Origin: Euonymus europaeus
Lineage: Eukaryota > Streptophyta > Magnoliopsida > Celastrales > Celastraceae
Assembly: GCA_963580455.1 (NCBI GenBank)
Contig: OY756970.1
Coordinates: 20,646,001-20,710,000 of the forward strand
DNA: 64,000 bases
Direction: 5' to 3'
Shown here: piece by piece, positions 22,826 to 35,233 of the stretch
Numbering within the stretch: position 1 is the first letter of the stretch
How the letters are laid out: every line of letters begins with the position of its first letter
Notes under the pieces: model-generated
The model's database searches: none
What the model was told of the DNA's origin: nothing
What the model saw: the letters and a program-made list of their open reading frames with translations, nothing else
Translations under genes and position numbers: made by a program

Positions 22826-24414
22826 CTACTCATTATCGGAATACTCATCAGAACTGTTGAGTTCATTGTTGTTGGTATTATCAACAAAGGCTGGCGGCGG
22901 TGTCACTGATGGAGGGAAGATCTGGTGCATATGTTGCTGTTGCTGCATATGTTGCTGTTGCATCTGCTGCATCTGCTGCATTTGATGCATCTGCTGCTGC
23001 ATAAATAATTGCATCTGGTGTTGGAAGTGCACCTGCATTTGCTCCTGCATCCGAAACATCTGCTCCTGTGTTTGTTGTTGTTGCATTTCTCGATTCTCCA
23101 CCAACTGCTGCTGCAAATCTGCTACCTTATCAATTAACTCGGAGTTCATCCGAGCCACACGCTCCTCTATTTCTTGCTGTAACTCCCTCTCATTTCGAAA
23201 TTCATAGTGCGCGCTAGCTGCAGATGGATAATGTAAGAGACGTCCCTCGGAGCCAAGTCCGTACAAACGACCCTTTTTATTCAACCCGCCTACTGCCTCA
23301 AAAAAAATCCTATTATTGTCTGGCGTCGATGATTGGCTGGATGCGAGTTCTTTAAGTTCATAAAATTTTGCCTGTTTCAAAAGTAAAAATAATTAAATCA
23401 CTATAATTATACAAAAATAAGTTAAGAAGATAATAAGTAAATTTGAGATGCTGCTTTCCTGAGGCTTGCATGCTAAGGTAAAAATAAAAGTTGACTTAGA
23501 ATAAAGGTGGGCTGCCTAAATACCATATACATCCATTACATACCTCCAAGTCCCTCTACTCGCAAAGGAGACGCATCCTTTTCTGCTAGTCTTGTTTTGC
23601 CATTTCAAAGCATGAAAATGTTTGGTACTACCACTGCAATTTTCTATAGCATGATGGTACACCAGTAAAACTTATTCACCATGCTATATAACCTAGACCT
23701 ACCTCAATATATATATATAGATATATTAATTTAATTACTTGCCATTTGTGTGCGACCCATTCCTTCCTAAGGTCAGACTCTGCCACTGGTCAATGTTTGG
23801 TTTACAGGTAGTAGCTACTAAGATTGGCCATTTAAAGTAAATAAAGCTAGCTAGGAGAAAGAGAAGCAAGGACATGCACTACCTAGACATCTGTAAAGTA
23901 TGAGCAAAAAAAATGTGACCGACCTTTTTTTAGTTCACTGAATAATGGTATCTAAATTTGGTACTTACAGCTAATTCAGCTGAGCGAGAATCAACAAATT
24001 CTCCCGTCTCTTTTCTTTGATGAGTGAGTAGAAATAGCTCGAAATCATCGAGTGATCGCCCCTCTTTTTCCTCCTACAAAGTTAATTGAAAAGCCAAGTT
24101 AGTTCCAATTAAATTCACGTAAACAATTAAAAAATCAAACTTTTTAAATTTTAAGATTTTACCTTTCTCTTACGAATTTCTGTGGTGGGAATAGAGCCCC
24201 CAATATGAACACTACCTCCCGTCGATGATGATCGATTCATTTTTCCTTTTGCTCTTCTTATCTTGTACTTCTCAGTCTCCCAATATTTATCAAGCTCATC
24301 CCTCACATTTTCAGGGATCCATTTTCCTTTATCCTCACCACTACGTACCCTCTGCACGATCGCGTATCCCTTCCGGATAAGGAGCATAGTATACTTGCTC
24401 TGCTTGTTGTGCAA
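22826..24414 (-). CDS. CACTA second coding block: transposase_24-like (Ptta/En_Spm) domain and Gln/Met coiled coil
   Basis: Minus-strand exons are recognisable at about 24414-24163, 24073-23969 and 23371-22826. The first encodes KWIPENVRDELDKYWETEKY and a SSSTGGSVHIGGS segment. The second encodes RSLDDFELFLLTHQRKETGE. The last encodes FYELKELASSQ, then VGGLNKKGRLYGLGSEGRLL. The order and wording match the plant transposase of the Ptta/En-Spm family (transposase_24), thought to bind subterminal repeats. The C-terminal third is a coiled coil of Gln, Met and His repeats, ending SSDEYSDNE and a stop at 22826. The first exon overlaps the end of the DUF4216 frame in another phase. Either a frameshift has fused two coding units, or an upstream exon start is missed. 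The start codon is not established. Confidence 0.7.
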
Positions 24415-27400
24415 TTATAAATGGATCATACTTTTTGTACCTTCCCCTACGTTTAACCTCAATGATCCCATGATGTTTATTAATTCGTGTACCCCGATTA
24501 GGAGTTTGATCAAACCAATCGCAATTGAAAAGAACAATTTTCTTCATCGGTTGTCCTGGAAATTCTAATTGAATAATCTCCTGCAGCACTCCATAGTAGT
24601 CATACTCGGATTGTCCATAATCAATTCCACGTAAGCATACGCCACTGTTAATTGCCAGCTTTCCCTCGCTCCATGCAACTGTGTCAAATTTATATCTGTA
24701 GTACCCGATTTTTGTCCGGATTGGACCTATTAAATAAAAATTATTGTAAGGGAAAGCCTAAATTGGTTTTGAATAAATTTCGTTCCCACAAGTCCAACAA
24801 AGCCCAATAAACCAAGCACAAAAGAAAAGAAAAGAAAGAAATAAAAATAATAAGGAAAGAATTTTGTTGGAGACTCTTCATCCTTTTATTAGTCTCCTTC
24901 TTCATCTCAAAATTCTCTCCTCAATCTTATTGTTGTTAAACTTATCATCTTTCCTTATCTTTATCTAAGTCTCCCTCACCTATAAATACCATAGACTTTT
25001 AGGAAAAGGGGACTTCTTTTTTTTGGGCTGGGAGCTCCGCCTCTTTCACTCACCCTTTTGCTTTACCCTACCAGCCAATATTTTCTTCTTGTTCCACTTA
25101 CCCGTGCCTTCTCCTTTCTTAGAAATAATATCACCTGGTTCTCTTCTTACATCACTTGTTTCATCATCACGGCATCACCCTACCTACACCATCAATTCTT
25201 TTGCCCAGTATTCTCATTGATCTTTTTCTGGGTAAGTGTCGTCATTAATACAATATATACATTGCCCATGATATATATATATTTACTTTGCTGCTGTTTT
25301 GATATTATAGGTACATGTGTGGATATGCATACATATGAGATGTTGTTTAGATATATTATATATGTGATGTCGTGTCCTTATATATGTAACTTTGCTGTTG
25401 TGTTGATATATTATATATTGTACGTGTAGATATATTATATGAGATGCTGCCCATGATATAGATTTATATGTGAATGCTGTTTTTGTATATTATATATATA
25501 TAGGTGTATGGATAGTTAGTACTATGTATGTAATGCTTATATTAATATGCTATTGCATACGACGCTGCGTTAATGTGTATTATATATTTGTGTACACGTG
25601 ATGTTATGTCTATATACTGCATGCGTATGTATGTTTGGGTTTGAGATGTCAATAGTTGACTCTTAGTAAATTACCGAATCAAATACCAAAAAGTTGGTAT
25701 TCTTAGCGATAATTCAACACCATAAGTTGGTGCCCTTTTTTTTAATTTACCAAAAGTTGGTTGCGAATTCGCGTTGGTGATAAATAAACCATTTATTTTC
25801 GATGTTCAACAAATAATTGGTTTTTTTCTTTTTAATAAAATTAATTTATTTTTTCCTTATGGTCAATAGTTGACCCAAACTTTTTTAAAAAATCTTTCCA
25901 AAAACTATCATAAGTTGATAGTGTTTCAAAAAATCAAATTTCTTTTAAAACTATCATAAGTTGATTGTGTTTTTCAAAACCTTTTTTTATTTATTTAAAA
26001 TGGGCAATGTTTTCCCACACAAAAATAGCTTTGCTACTCATCTAAAATTATTTCATGTTTCTTTCATAGAATTATGAGAATTAAAGATGAGACACCAATT
26101 TTTTAAAACAAATTATATCATTTTTTACCACATCTTGCAAAGAGCAAGTTTCCGTAGGGTAGTCATCTAATTAATTAGGTAACTGTTTTCAAACAGGTGT
26201 TATGGGGTGCTAATACCTTCCCCATGCTCAATCGACTCCCGTTCCCTTTTTCTCTGGTTCGCAGGTTTTTTTTGGTGTCCAATTGCACCTTAAATCAATT
26301 GGTGGCGACTCTCGAGTTTTTTTATATATTTTTGTGTTTCAAGATAATATTATTTTGCAGGAGTATTTCGCCGATCCGCGTCGTGACCCCGGTTGCGACA
26401 ATATCCATTGACATGAAATGTATGCCAAGTCTCAACCCTTCGCAATGGCCCCAATGACACATTTTGTATGAGTTCATCGTTTATCATGTGTCGTGCGTCA
26501 TGAACCTAAAAAAATGTATTATAATCACCTAAAATATAAAAATTAAGATAATTGAATAACATTAGTGATACTTACATAGTCTCTAAACCACTCCGTAAAT
26601 GCTATCTCAATCTGATAATCGACTTCCTCGTCAGTCAATGTAGGTGTAAACGCTCGAACATAATCTGTAAACAAGCTGCATTGCAATGTAATTTATATAA
26701 GTTCATAAATAATTTAATGACATCTATTAGTGTACATTACGTAGTATAATAAATATCTTACTTTATATAAGGTTGGACAATGTCACAATTTAAAAAAATA
26801 TACAATGTTGCAGCATTATATTCTCTATCCGAGAGATACCGCCAACCAGCTTCACCAGTAAGACGACCAGGTTGATTGAAGATCGATATTCTAGGAAATT
26901 GCGAGGTAAATGCATCCTCGTCATAATTTCGAGGCACTCTGGTGCGTCGAGAGCTCACATGTGGTTCAAAGTAATACGAAGCAAATGTCGACGCCTCTTC
27001 GACTATATATGCTTCACAAATTGATCCTTCTACCCGAGCTTTATTCTTAACTTTCTTTTTTAAGGAGTGGAGAAACCTATTTCAATATTTAATCAAAAAA
27101 TATTGTTAAATAAATTTCACAAATCAATTCTATTTGTAAACAAGAATTAAACGAAAATTACCTTTCAAAAGGATACATCCATCTATATTGTACAGGCCCA
27201 CCCATCATTGCTTCAAATGGTAGATGCACTATGAGATGTTCCATAGAGTCAAAGAAAGATGGAGGAAATATACGCTCCAACTTGCAAAGGATCACTGGAA
27301 TGTTAGCATCCATAATGGTCAATTGATGCTCTCTCAGTGTTGTTGAACATATGTCTCTAAAAAAATGACTTAACTCAGTGAGTGTAGCCCAAATAGGCTC

Positions 27401-29479
27401 GGGTAATGCCCGAAATGCAATTGGAAGCAATCGCTCCATGAAAACATGGCAATCATGACTTTTCATCCCAAATAGTTTTCCTTCTCTCATGTCTACGCAC
27501 CTACCTAGGTTGGATGCATAACCGTCTGGTAACTTCAACTTGGAGACCCAATCACAAACAGCCCTTTGTTGTTCCTTGTTGAGACAAAATTTTGCTCTTG
27601 GTTTGAAAGATTTACCACGGGATGTTTCCACCAATCCTAGTTCTGTGCGTTTACAGTAATGTGGAAGATCAAGTCGAGCATTTACATTGTCCTTTGTTTT
27701 TCCCTTAACGTCCATACAAGTATTGAAAATATTGTCAAACACATTCTTCTCAGTATGCATGACATCAAGGTTGTGTCGTATTATATTGTGCTTCCAATAA
27801 GGCAAATCCCAGAATATGCTCTTCTTGATCCAATTATGATTTTGTCCATACCCAGGTAATACTAACTGTCTTCCAGTCTCAGTAATCTTTGGAAAGTTCC
27901 AAAGACAAGCAAACACTTGTTCCCCAGATAAATGTTGAGGAGGTTCTGATCTCTCAATTCGATCTTTAAAAAATGCATCCTTATTACGTCTGAACGGGTG
28001 TGTCATAGGAAGAAACTGTCTGTGACAATCAAACCATGAATTTTTTCTTCCATTTTTCAAGGTAAATGCCTTTGAACGCTCCATGCAGCAAGGACATGCT
28101 AATTTTCCAGCAGTGCTCCATCCAGACAACATACCATATGCAGGAAAATCATTGATAGTCCACATCAAAGCAGCTCTCATAACAAAGTTCTCATTCAATG
28201 AGACATCATATGTTATCACACCTTCGTTCCACAATTGATTTAGCTCGTCAATCAAAGGTTGTAGATAAACATCAATCATACTCTTTGGATTTTTTGGACC
28301 CGGAATAATTGATGTCAAGAACATAAATTCCCTTTTCATACACAACTCGGGTGATAAATTGTAAGGTGTCAATATGACAGGCCAACATGAATAGTTTTTC
28401 CCTGATTGTCCAAAAGGAGTGAAACCATCTGCGCACAACCCTAACCTTACATTTCGTGGGTCTAATGCAAAATCTGGATATTCTCGATCAAAATATTTCC
28501 ATGCTCCTCCATCGGATGGATGACACAAAATGCCTGCCTCGCATTGATGTTTATAATGCCACCTCATCTCCTTCGCTGTCACTATAGAACTGAATAGTCG
28601 CTTAAGCCTAGGAATCAATGGCAAGTACCACATCCGTTTAACAGAAATCTCTTTCGCCTGACCATGTCCAGTTCTTCGAGGTTTATAACGGTCTGCTTGG
28701 CAAAATTTGCACTGCCTTTCATCCACATCATCCTTATAATACAACATGCAACCATTAACACAACAATCAATTCGATTATACCCAAGTCCGAGTTTGGAGA
28801 CCAACTTTTTGGATTGATAGAAATCAGCAGGCATCCTATTTTCAGCTGGCATCACCTCTTTCATAAGCTGAGCAACCTCATCAAAACAACCCTGAGGCAT
28901 ATTATAATCGGATTTAATGTTTAAAAGCCTCATTGAAGCTGACAACTCCGAATGTGACTCACATCCATCATACAGTGGTGCTTGGGCAGCAGACAACATC
29001 TCAAAAAAACTTTGTGCTTCAGGATTAGGAGGTTCATTCTCAAATTGTTGGTTATAATTATCTTCTTGCAGCAGCTCAGCCCCAACCTCCGGTCCCGCAG
29101 CATCTATTACCATCTGCTCGTATACATTGAAATTATCCCTATCAGCGCCTTCTCCGTAATAATTTCTTGCATCTGTTGGTTCATTATCAACGTATGGAGT
29201 AATTTCAGGCATCTCTTCACCATGAGCTGTCCAATAATAGTATCCATCTTGAAAACCTTTTCTGCATAAGTGCACTCTAACTTCCTGCAAATCAAGAAAC
29301 TTTCTGCATTTGCACCGACTACATGGACATCTTATTGTTCCTGTATTCTGAAATTGAGTATTATTTTCAGATGCAAAAGCTATAAATTCCTCAAGCCCAT
29401 TCAAGAACTCTTGTGTAATTCCTACTCGATTTGGTCCCACTCGATTATACATCCATAAACGATACTCAGGTACATCCAT
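24151..29479 (-). pseudogene. CACTA TNPD-type transposase gene, interrupted by a solo LTR
   Basis: The ATG is at 29479, just after an AG acceptor in the leader. Exons are 29479-27162 (772 codons, uninterrupted), 27076-26762, 26675-26576 and one starting at 26505. Exon 1 has a transposase-associated zinc motif (CPCSRCKCRKF). It also has transposase_21 with conserved acidic blocks LCADGFTPFG (near residue 350), TINDFPAYG (near 442) and DVMHTEKN (near 572). It then enters DUF4218 (YRWMYPFER), completed by exon 2 (FLHSLKKKVKNKARVEGS). The fourth exon starts a DUF4216 domain, broken at 26400 by the LTR. The rest resumes at 24696 (AWSEGKLAINSGVC) and ends near 24345 with a frame change. All splice phases agree across the first four exons. 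It cuts and pastes CACTA elements; this copy is disrupted. Confidence 0.88.
24697..26400 (+). mobile_element. Solo LTR nested in the CACTA transposase, TSD ATATC, Ogre/Tat-like
   Basis: The insert starts TGTAGTACCC and ends GGTTGCGACA, giving the TG...CA ends of an LTR. It is flanked by ATATC at 24692-24696 and 26401-26405. No internal retrotransposon region is present, so it is a solo LTR left by recombination. A TATA box CTATAAATACC at about 24981 supports plus orientation. The right part (GGGGTGCTAATACCTTCCCC, then GGTGGCGACTC) resembles LTRs of Tat/Ogre-lineage Ty3/gypsy elements. That lineage call and the orientation rest on recollection of motifs, not alignment. At 25680-25980 several imperfect copies of an ataagttgat-type word form a minor internal repeat. 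Confidence 0.85.
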
Positions 29480-29529
29480 TATATTAAAATCACCTACATA
29501 AATTGATTTGAAATAAAACAATCAACATA

Positions 29530-30075
29530 AAAATAATACTAAAAATCACCAATAAATAATTCTACTGTTCTCATTATATTAATATTACTAATTAGTTTGG
29601 TTAAAAAAAACTACTACTACACATGCTTTAAAATTTCTTAACCACTACTTCTAGCTCCTCCTGTATAACCTAAAACATTTTATTTACTAAAAAAACGAAT
29701 AACACAAATAAAAAAAAAATAACACTAAAATTCACCAATAATTCATTCACTGTTGTCATTATATTAATTTAACTAGTTAGTTTAGTTAAAAATAAAACTA
29801 CAACTACACATGCTTTAAAACTTAATCTGGAACAACCACTACTTCTAGCTTCTCTTCTATAACCTAATAAATTTTATTTACTAAAAAAAAAATAACAGAA
29901 TAAAAAAAAATAACACTAAAATTAACCAATAAATCTCCCATTGTTGTCATTATATTAATAATAATATTTAGTTTAGTTCATAAAAAAAACTACTACACAA
30001 ACTTTAAAATTTCTTTTCGAACAACCACTACTTCTACTCCTATAAAACCTAAAACAAATTATTTACCAAAAAACT
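29530..30075. repeat. Three tandem units of about 180 bp inside the CACTA element
   Basis: Three successive units, starting near 29535, 29715 and 29900, share the same order of words. These are aacactaaaat-caccaataa, attgt-cattatattaat, tagtttagtt, actac-acatgctttaaaa, aaccactacttctag and ctataacctaa. They lie between the transposase start and the right subterminal array, in the presumed leader or promoter region of the transposase gene. Confidence 0.8.
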
Positions 30076-30424
30076 GCATAATAAATAAATAATGACAATA
30101 ATAAATAAATTGATACATATTAATTAACACAAATATGTGGTTATCATCGATGAACTTGCATGGATTAAGATGATGAATTTAGAAAATTCAAAACATATTA
30201 TTTATTAAAAGTGTATAATAATTAAATCATGACAATAACAAAAAAAAAATTACCGATTAACACTGAAGAATATGGATAGAAATGATCCACTTCGTTTGAG
30301 ATGGATTTCGGATGTGCAACGACCCAGATATGGATTTTCGATTTCGGACTCTATTTGCTGTCGAAGGAGAGTTTCTGGCTTTCTTCACAATAGGAGATGA
30401 AGTGTCGGTGAAATGTATTAAAAT

Positions 30425-30792
30425 ATAATTTAGCGACGGATTTAGAGACGGAATTTTTTCCGTCACTAAATTTTGCGACGGATTTTGTAACGGAAAAAGC
30501 AGTAGTCAAGATTCAGTCAAAAAGTGGCGAAAATTTCAAAATTTTTGTGACGAATTATATGTCCGTCGCTAAATGTTAGACAAAAGCGTGACCGACAAAG
30601 CAATTTGCGACGGAATTGAGACGGAAAAATTTAGCCACGGATGAGTCCGTCGCAAATTCCGTTTCAAAGTTTGCAAAAAATTCCACCAGCGTCCCATCAA
30701 AAACAGCCACGGAATTTCTTACTTTTTCCGTGGCAAATATATTATTGTCGACGGATGGTTTATCAGTCGCAAAAATCCGTCGCTAAAGAACC
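30425..30792. repeat. CACTA subterminal repeat array, right end
   Basis: This is a dense set of GCGACGGA/TCCGTCGC words and GCCACGGA variants. It mirrors the left array and ends 14 bases before the terminal TAGTG. Confidence 0.85.
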
Positions 30793-30806
30793 TTTTTGTT
30801 GTAGTG

Positions 30807-33000
30807 TCTTCTTTACATATATTAATACAACACGTAGCATTTGTTTCTCATTAGTAATCATATCTATCTTTGACTCTATCCACACGTTCTATCGATCCCA
30901 ACATTTTATGACCGAAGTTGGACTTGGAAAATATATAAACTTTGATACAAATAAAACATCCAATAAGGTGAAATAATTCAGCTAATCAATACAAAATTTG
31001 GTAGACTTACGTTCCTTTTAATTTAAACAAAACTTGAAATGCTATGTTTATAGAATACTATAAAATGGTTCCAATATTATTGTTCGGTTAGGTGACAATA
31101 CATAATAGAGATAACACAACATACAGCCTGTAACTGGACCTAAAGCCAACAAAATAATAAAGGGTGGGTGAGGGGATGATACTATACTCATACCTAAAGG
31201 AACAGGGCTTCAGCTAAAGCCAATACTACTTTCCCATGTATATTTCAGTCTTTTTTCTCTCTTCACGTAAAAAAAAAAGAAAAGAAAGAAAGATGGTGAC
31301 TCTCCAACTAAAAGAAAATCGAAGAAGACAAAGGAGAGGGAATTAATTCTTTTTACCTTTTTTTTTATCACATTTAGGGTTTCAGAGCTTTTGAATTGTC
31401 ATTTTGATTCTCCACTTTTGGAGTCCAAAAAGGGGGAATATAAAAAAGAAACAGTGGGAATTAAAATATATAGTAATAATTTACAAAATACAAGGCAACA
31501 AGATGCGAGCTTATTTTATAAAAAGGTGGTTGAATTTTTTTGAGTGTTTAGAATTTGGAAACTTGAATTGGCTTCCTCAATCTACATTTTATAATTAATC
31601 AAATCGGATACTCAGTTGGGTTCCGCATAAAATTAACCTAAGTACTTGAAGATGTATATAATCTGGGTTCAAGAATCGCACGTATAATTTTATCTTTAAA
31701 AAATTATTCTTTATTGAGATTGATTGAATCTTTATACGTATTTTACATCGATGACTTACACATAATCGATGTGGAATACAATTCTTCACAGAATTGATAC
31801 TTCAAATTAACCAAACATCTTAAAAAATAAGTGCAGATGGAATCATTGTTGGCTATAACTAATACTTGTACCATACGTCAAAATTAGTTACTTGGTTTGG
31901 AAGAACTTTCAACCGACTCTATATGAAAAGTAGCCACCAACCTACCGTTTAATTATTTACTTTTCTATTCGACTTCTCTATTACCCAAATTCAAATGTCT
32001 TGGACCAAACTAACAAAAACATTATATATGTTGCTATGCTACACAGCTTAGGTTCAAAAGAATCAAAACATATATTAACTAGAACATTCAACTACTAATT
32101 CTTTCATTGTAGCCAATATGGTCGGGACGTGCATGTATGTTGTCAACTTTTGTTTGGTCATAGCATACGCGTCAACTTCACTCTTAATTGATTTTCCAGC
32201 TGGTGCCTTCTTATGATCTATTATCAAAAGCTTCAGGAATCTAAGTAGTTGTGAGGATTGAATCAGACTTCCGAGGTCAGCAAAATAAGTCATCATGTCT
32301 CGCTCTTTCAATGTTGTGACGCAGACCATCTTTTAATAAGTTTTACCATATACAGTTTACAGTTTTGCACATTTGTGTGCAACGGAAACATATAATTAAT
32401 AGTACAATTTTAACAATATGGTCCGCTTGGTTCGAATTTATTCTTCATAGATCACCTTAATCGATTCTTAAACCCAGAAAACTCGTCTTTTTGCGTGAGT
32501 TGGACTTTTACTTATAAATCGCTCGATTTAGTTATGTTAATTCGATATACATAAGATTATTAGTCTTGATTGATACTCCTTGTACTTATAAACTAAGTTA
32601 TGAGAGACTCATCAGATGGACAAGTAGAGGCCACGTCCAATTTGATCGACTCTTTATTTTGATATCATATTAAATATCAAACCCAAACACATCATCAATG
32701 TTGTCTGTTATGAGTCATGAGCCCACGGATTTATTATTGTGAGTCGTGACCATGGACAGTCGTCAATGATTCTTAGATCAAGAAAATGCATCTTGTGTAA
32801 AAAAAGCTCTGCTTTTAATATTTATTAGTCACTTGACTGGGTTAATGTCAATTCAATGCAGGATACTAGTCTTGACATTTATCGCTTAGAATTGAGGAAT
32901 TCAATTACACAAGTTATATATACGGAGGAGGACCGTAGTGAAGATAGCTCACTCTCTATGGGCGTTTTTTAGCCAATAACCCAAAAGACAAGCACATCCG
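30807..33000. other. Intergenic DNA, no certain gene
   Basis: AT-rich. One minus-strand frame (32075-32329, 84 codons) has ordinary amino-acid composition, with KKAPAGKSIKSEVDAYAMT. I do not recognise it, and it has no obvious promoter or splice context. It may be a decayed exon or chance. Confidence 0.45.
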
Positions 33001-33111
33001 AGGTCTTCTAAATAGGTACACCCCCAACAAACCTCACTGACCCTCAACAACTTCTGCACTCAATTTGTTTTAACTTCACTTCTCTCCTCTCTCTCTCTCT
33101 CTGCCCAAAAC

Positions 33112-33543
33112 ATGTCTGCAAATTTTTTCAATCTCTCTCTCTCCCTACTCTTCTTGACCTCAATATTTTTCAGCTTCACCACCTCCGACGAAGTCTGCCC
33201 TTACCCATGCTACCCACCACCCACCGGCACCGGCACTCCCACAACTGAAACACCACCGGCCCCTGAGGCTCTGACACCTCCTTCCCCTTCGGGGACTTCC
33301 TCTTATCCTTCCCCGGGAGAATACCCTTCTCCGAGTGGAAACTTACCATATTACCCTACACCTCCCTCTGGTGGTGGTGGTGGTTATTTTGTGCCTCCAC
33401 CTCCGGACCCAATCTTGCCTTACTTTCCATTCTATTACAGGAAACCTCCACACAAGACCGATGATGGATCTTCTGCTGCGTCCTTTGAACGATCAACGGT
33501 CCTGATTATGAGCCTAATGTTGTTGTGTATGTTGCTTCGTTGA
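33112..33543 (+). CDS. Short proline-rich secreted protein with C-terminal hydrophobic tail, 143 aa
   Basis: Single-exon gene with ATG at 33112, following a CT-rich leader. A TATA-like CTAAATAGG lies at about 33008. Residues 1-25 are a signal peptide (LSLSLLFLTSIFFSFTTS). The mature part begins DEVCPYPCYPPPTGTGTPTT and has Pro/Ser/Thr/Gly-rich spacers with PSPSG and PSPGEYPSPSG, the SP/TP dipeptide pattern of arabinogalactan-type glycosylation. A GGGGGYFVPPPPDPILPYFPFYYRKPP segment follows (about residues 84-113). The end, STVLIMSLMLLCMLLR, preceded by DDGSSAAS, fits a GPI-anchor signal with small residues at the cleavage site. Similar Arabidopsis proteins are annotated only as hydroxyproline-rich glycoproteins. 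Expected at the cell surface; function unknown. Confidence 0.8.
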   Translation: MSANFFNLSLSLLFLTSIFFSFTTSDEVCPYPCYPPPTGTGTPTTETPPAPEALTPPSPSGTSSYPSPGEYPSPSGNLPYYPTPPSGGGGGYFVPPPPDPILPYFPFYYRKPPHKTDDGSSAASFERSTVLIMSLMLLCMLLR

Positions 33544-35217
33544 TGTAAGTCGGTGCAAGGAAATGTTAACTGGCAGTAAATAATTTTGATTTGAGAAGTT
33601 ATGTATTGTAGGATTTACTCTTTAATTAAGGAGTAGAAGGAATTAATGAAATCAAAATGCAAAATTTTTCTTATATTTTGAATGTCTTGTGTTAGAGATC
33701 GAATAGTAGATATTGATTATGGCTTGTTTTGTTTGTTCCTTCATCGTTGTTTGTTTTGCTAAAAAATTAATTTTCTAAAACTTGCATTTACAAGTGGCTT
33801 TCGACGCCCTCCTAGGCTCCTCCATCAAACCAAAACATGACGTAACACTAGGGGTGGAAAAAAAAATTCAATCGATTTGTCTACTGGATTAAATCAAGTA
33901 TGAACAATAAGTCATATATCCGAAATCGTACTTCAAATACAAATTTTTTTTGTCCCGTTTAGAACTATATTTGGATTCAAACAAAAAAATAATTTTGATT
34001 TAATTGTTCGTACTCGAACTAGATATAGTTCGATTTAGTTGTTCGCATCTTAACTCGTATTAAATTATTGTCTAATTTATTTGTCTGAATTTAAATAAAT
34101 TTGGGTATGAACATTAAAAATCCAAATAAATTCGAATTCAGACATGCAAATATATCGTAAACATGTTATTGCTCAACCCGAAACAGAAACAGTAAAAGCA
34201 AGACAAAGCACACGTACAACTAATATATATATAGCTCTAAAAGGGAGAGGGTGGGCCTTAACGTGAAGGAATTATAGAGGACTTCTGCCTAATTAATTAA
34301 TTAGCAAATACTCATCAAGGGATGATTTGGTGAGGTGGCTATTCATGCTTAAAAATATTTCTACTGCAAAAAACTAAGAGAGTGATGCTTGGCTTTCTGT
34401 CTCAATCAAGTTACGGGAATATTATGATTGATTTGGTAGTTGGTATTAGGTAAGAATCTTCTATCCAAAGGAAGACTACTACTAGGCTGTAAACAGATTT
34501 CTGATTATGATCAGGAAACTGGTATACCATGGAGCTATAGTTTGTATGTATTGATGCTTTTGGATTGTATGCAGCCTACTTGGAGCAAGTGATTATGAAG
34601 ATATTTGCCATCGGCATAGCGGAGAGAAACATTTGGTCAAAGCCCAAAAAATCTAGACTTCACTGTCGTTGAGCTTTCGGCTTCCTTCTGACTTTCAGAT
34701 CTTTCATCATTTTTTTTGTCTGGAACTTGATGATTCTTTCTGCACCAAGTAGATGGTAGGCCTTTAGTCAAATGACGGAATTTGATGTCCTGGAACACGA
34801 AACAGAGAAAAGCCCAAAGACTTAAACGAGGCGTATTAAAAATGTAGTTTATAAGCCCCAGTTGTTCTTCATTCAACTCGGCCCATCAGCTAATATTCGT
34901 TTGATCCCTCATTTGGGCCTCTCTTTGATCATGGATCTTACAGAGAACAACAGAGCCCACAAAGTCACAAACTAGGTCCAACAACAGAGCCCACAAAAAA
35001 AACACTAACTTGAAGTGGAAGACCAGTGTTGAGATTCGTTTTGGAGATGAACAAGCAGACCCATAATTAAAGATTAAAAACCCGCAAGTTTGGTAGTATA
35101 AGTAAACCCACCAAAAGGCCCACATGTAGACTTAAAAGACCCAATTAGTCCCTTTCGAATTTTGAGGCCGATTGCATAAAATCAAAAGGCCAGACTAGCC
35201 TCGAATTCAAAAAGTAG
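33544..35217. other. 3' flank and intergenic DNA
   Basis: It includes the 3' UTR of the preceding gene. A ctaggggtggaa word at about 33847 looks like the end of a hAT- or Mutator-type MITE, but no partner end was found. Minus-strand frames at 34637-35125 carry no recognisable domain. Confidence 0.45.
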
Positions 35218-35233
35218 AAAAAATAGATAGAAA

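Larger units (their letters stand above)
22177..30806 (-). mobile_element. CACTA (En/Spm) DNA transposon, 8.63 kb, TSD TCT
   Basis: The left end is CACTACAACAAAA and the right end is its inverse TTTTGTTGTAGTG, a 13-bp CACTA terminal inverted repeat. Each end is bordered by TCT (22174-22176 and 30807-30809), the expected 3-bp target duplication. About 380 bp inside each end are dense subterminal repeats of GCGACGGA/TCCGTCGC, the probable transposase-binding sites. The interior carries a TNPD-type transposase gene and a second coding block with a transposase_24-like domain, both on the minus strand. It also carries a nested solo LTR at 24697-26400. Without the LTR and one copy of its 5-bp duplication the element would be about 6.9 kb. 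Boundaries are exact; loss of autonomy is inferred from the broken gene. Confidence 0.95.

Noticed and set aside
25023..25429. Open frames in the solo LTR
   Set aside because: They lie wholly within the LTR and have no gag/pol motifs.
30425..30792. CRISPR-like array of short repeats
   Set aside because: The GCGACGGA words are irregularly spaced, occur in both orientations and belong to CACTA subterminal DNA.
32075..32329. 84-codon minus-strand frame of normal composition
   Set aside because: No recognised domain or splice/promoter signals; not strong enough to call a gene.
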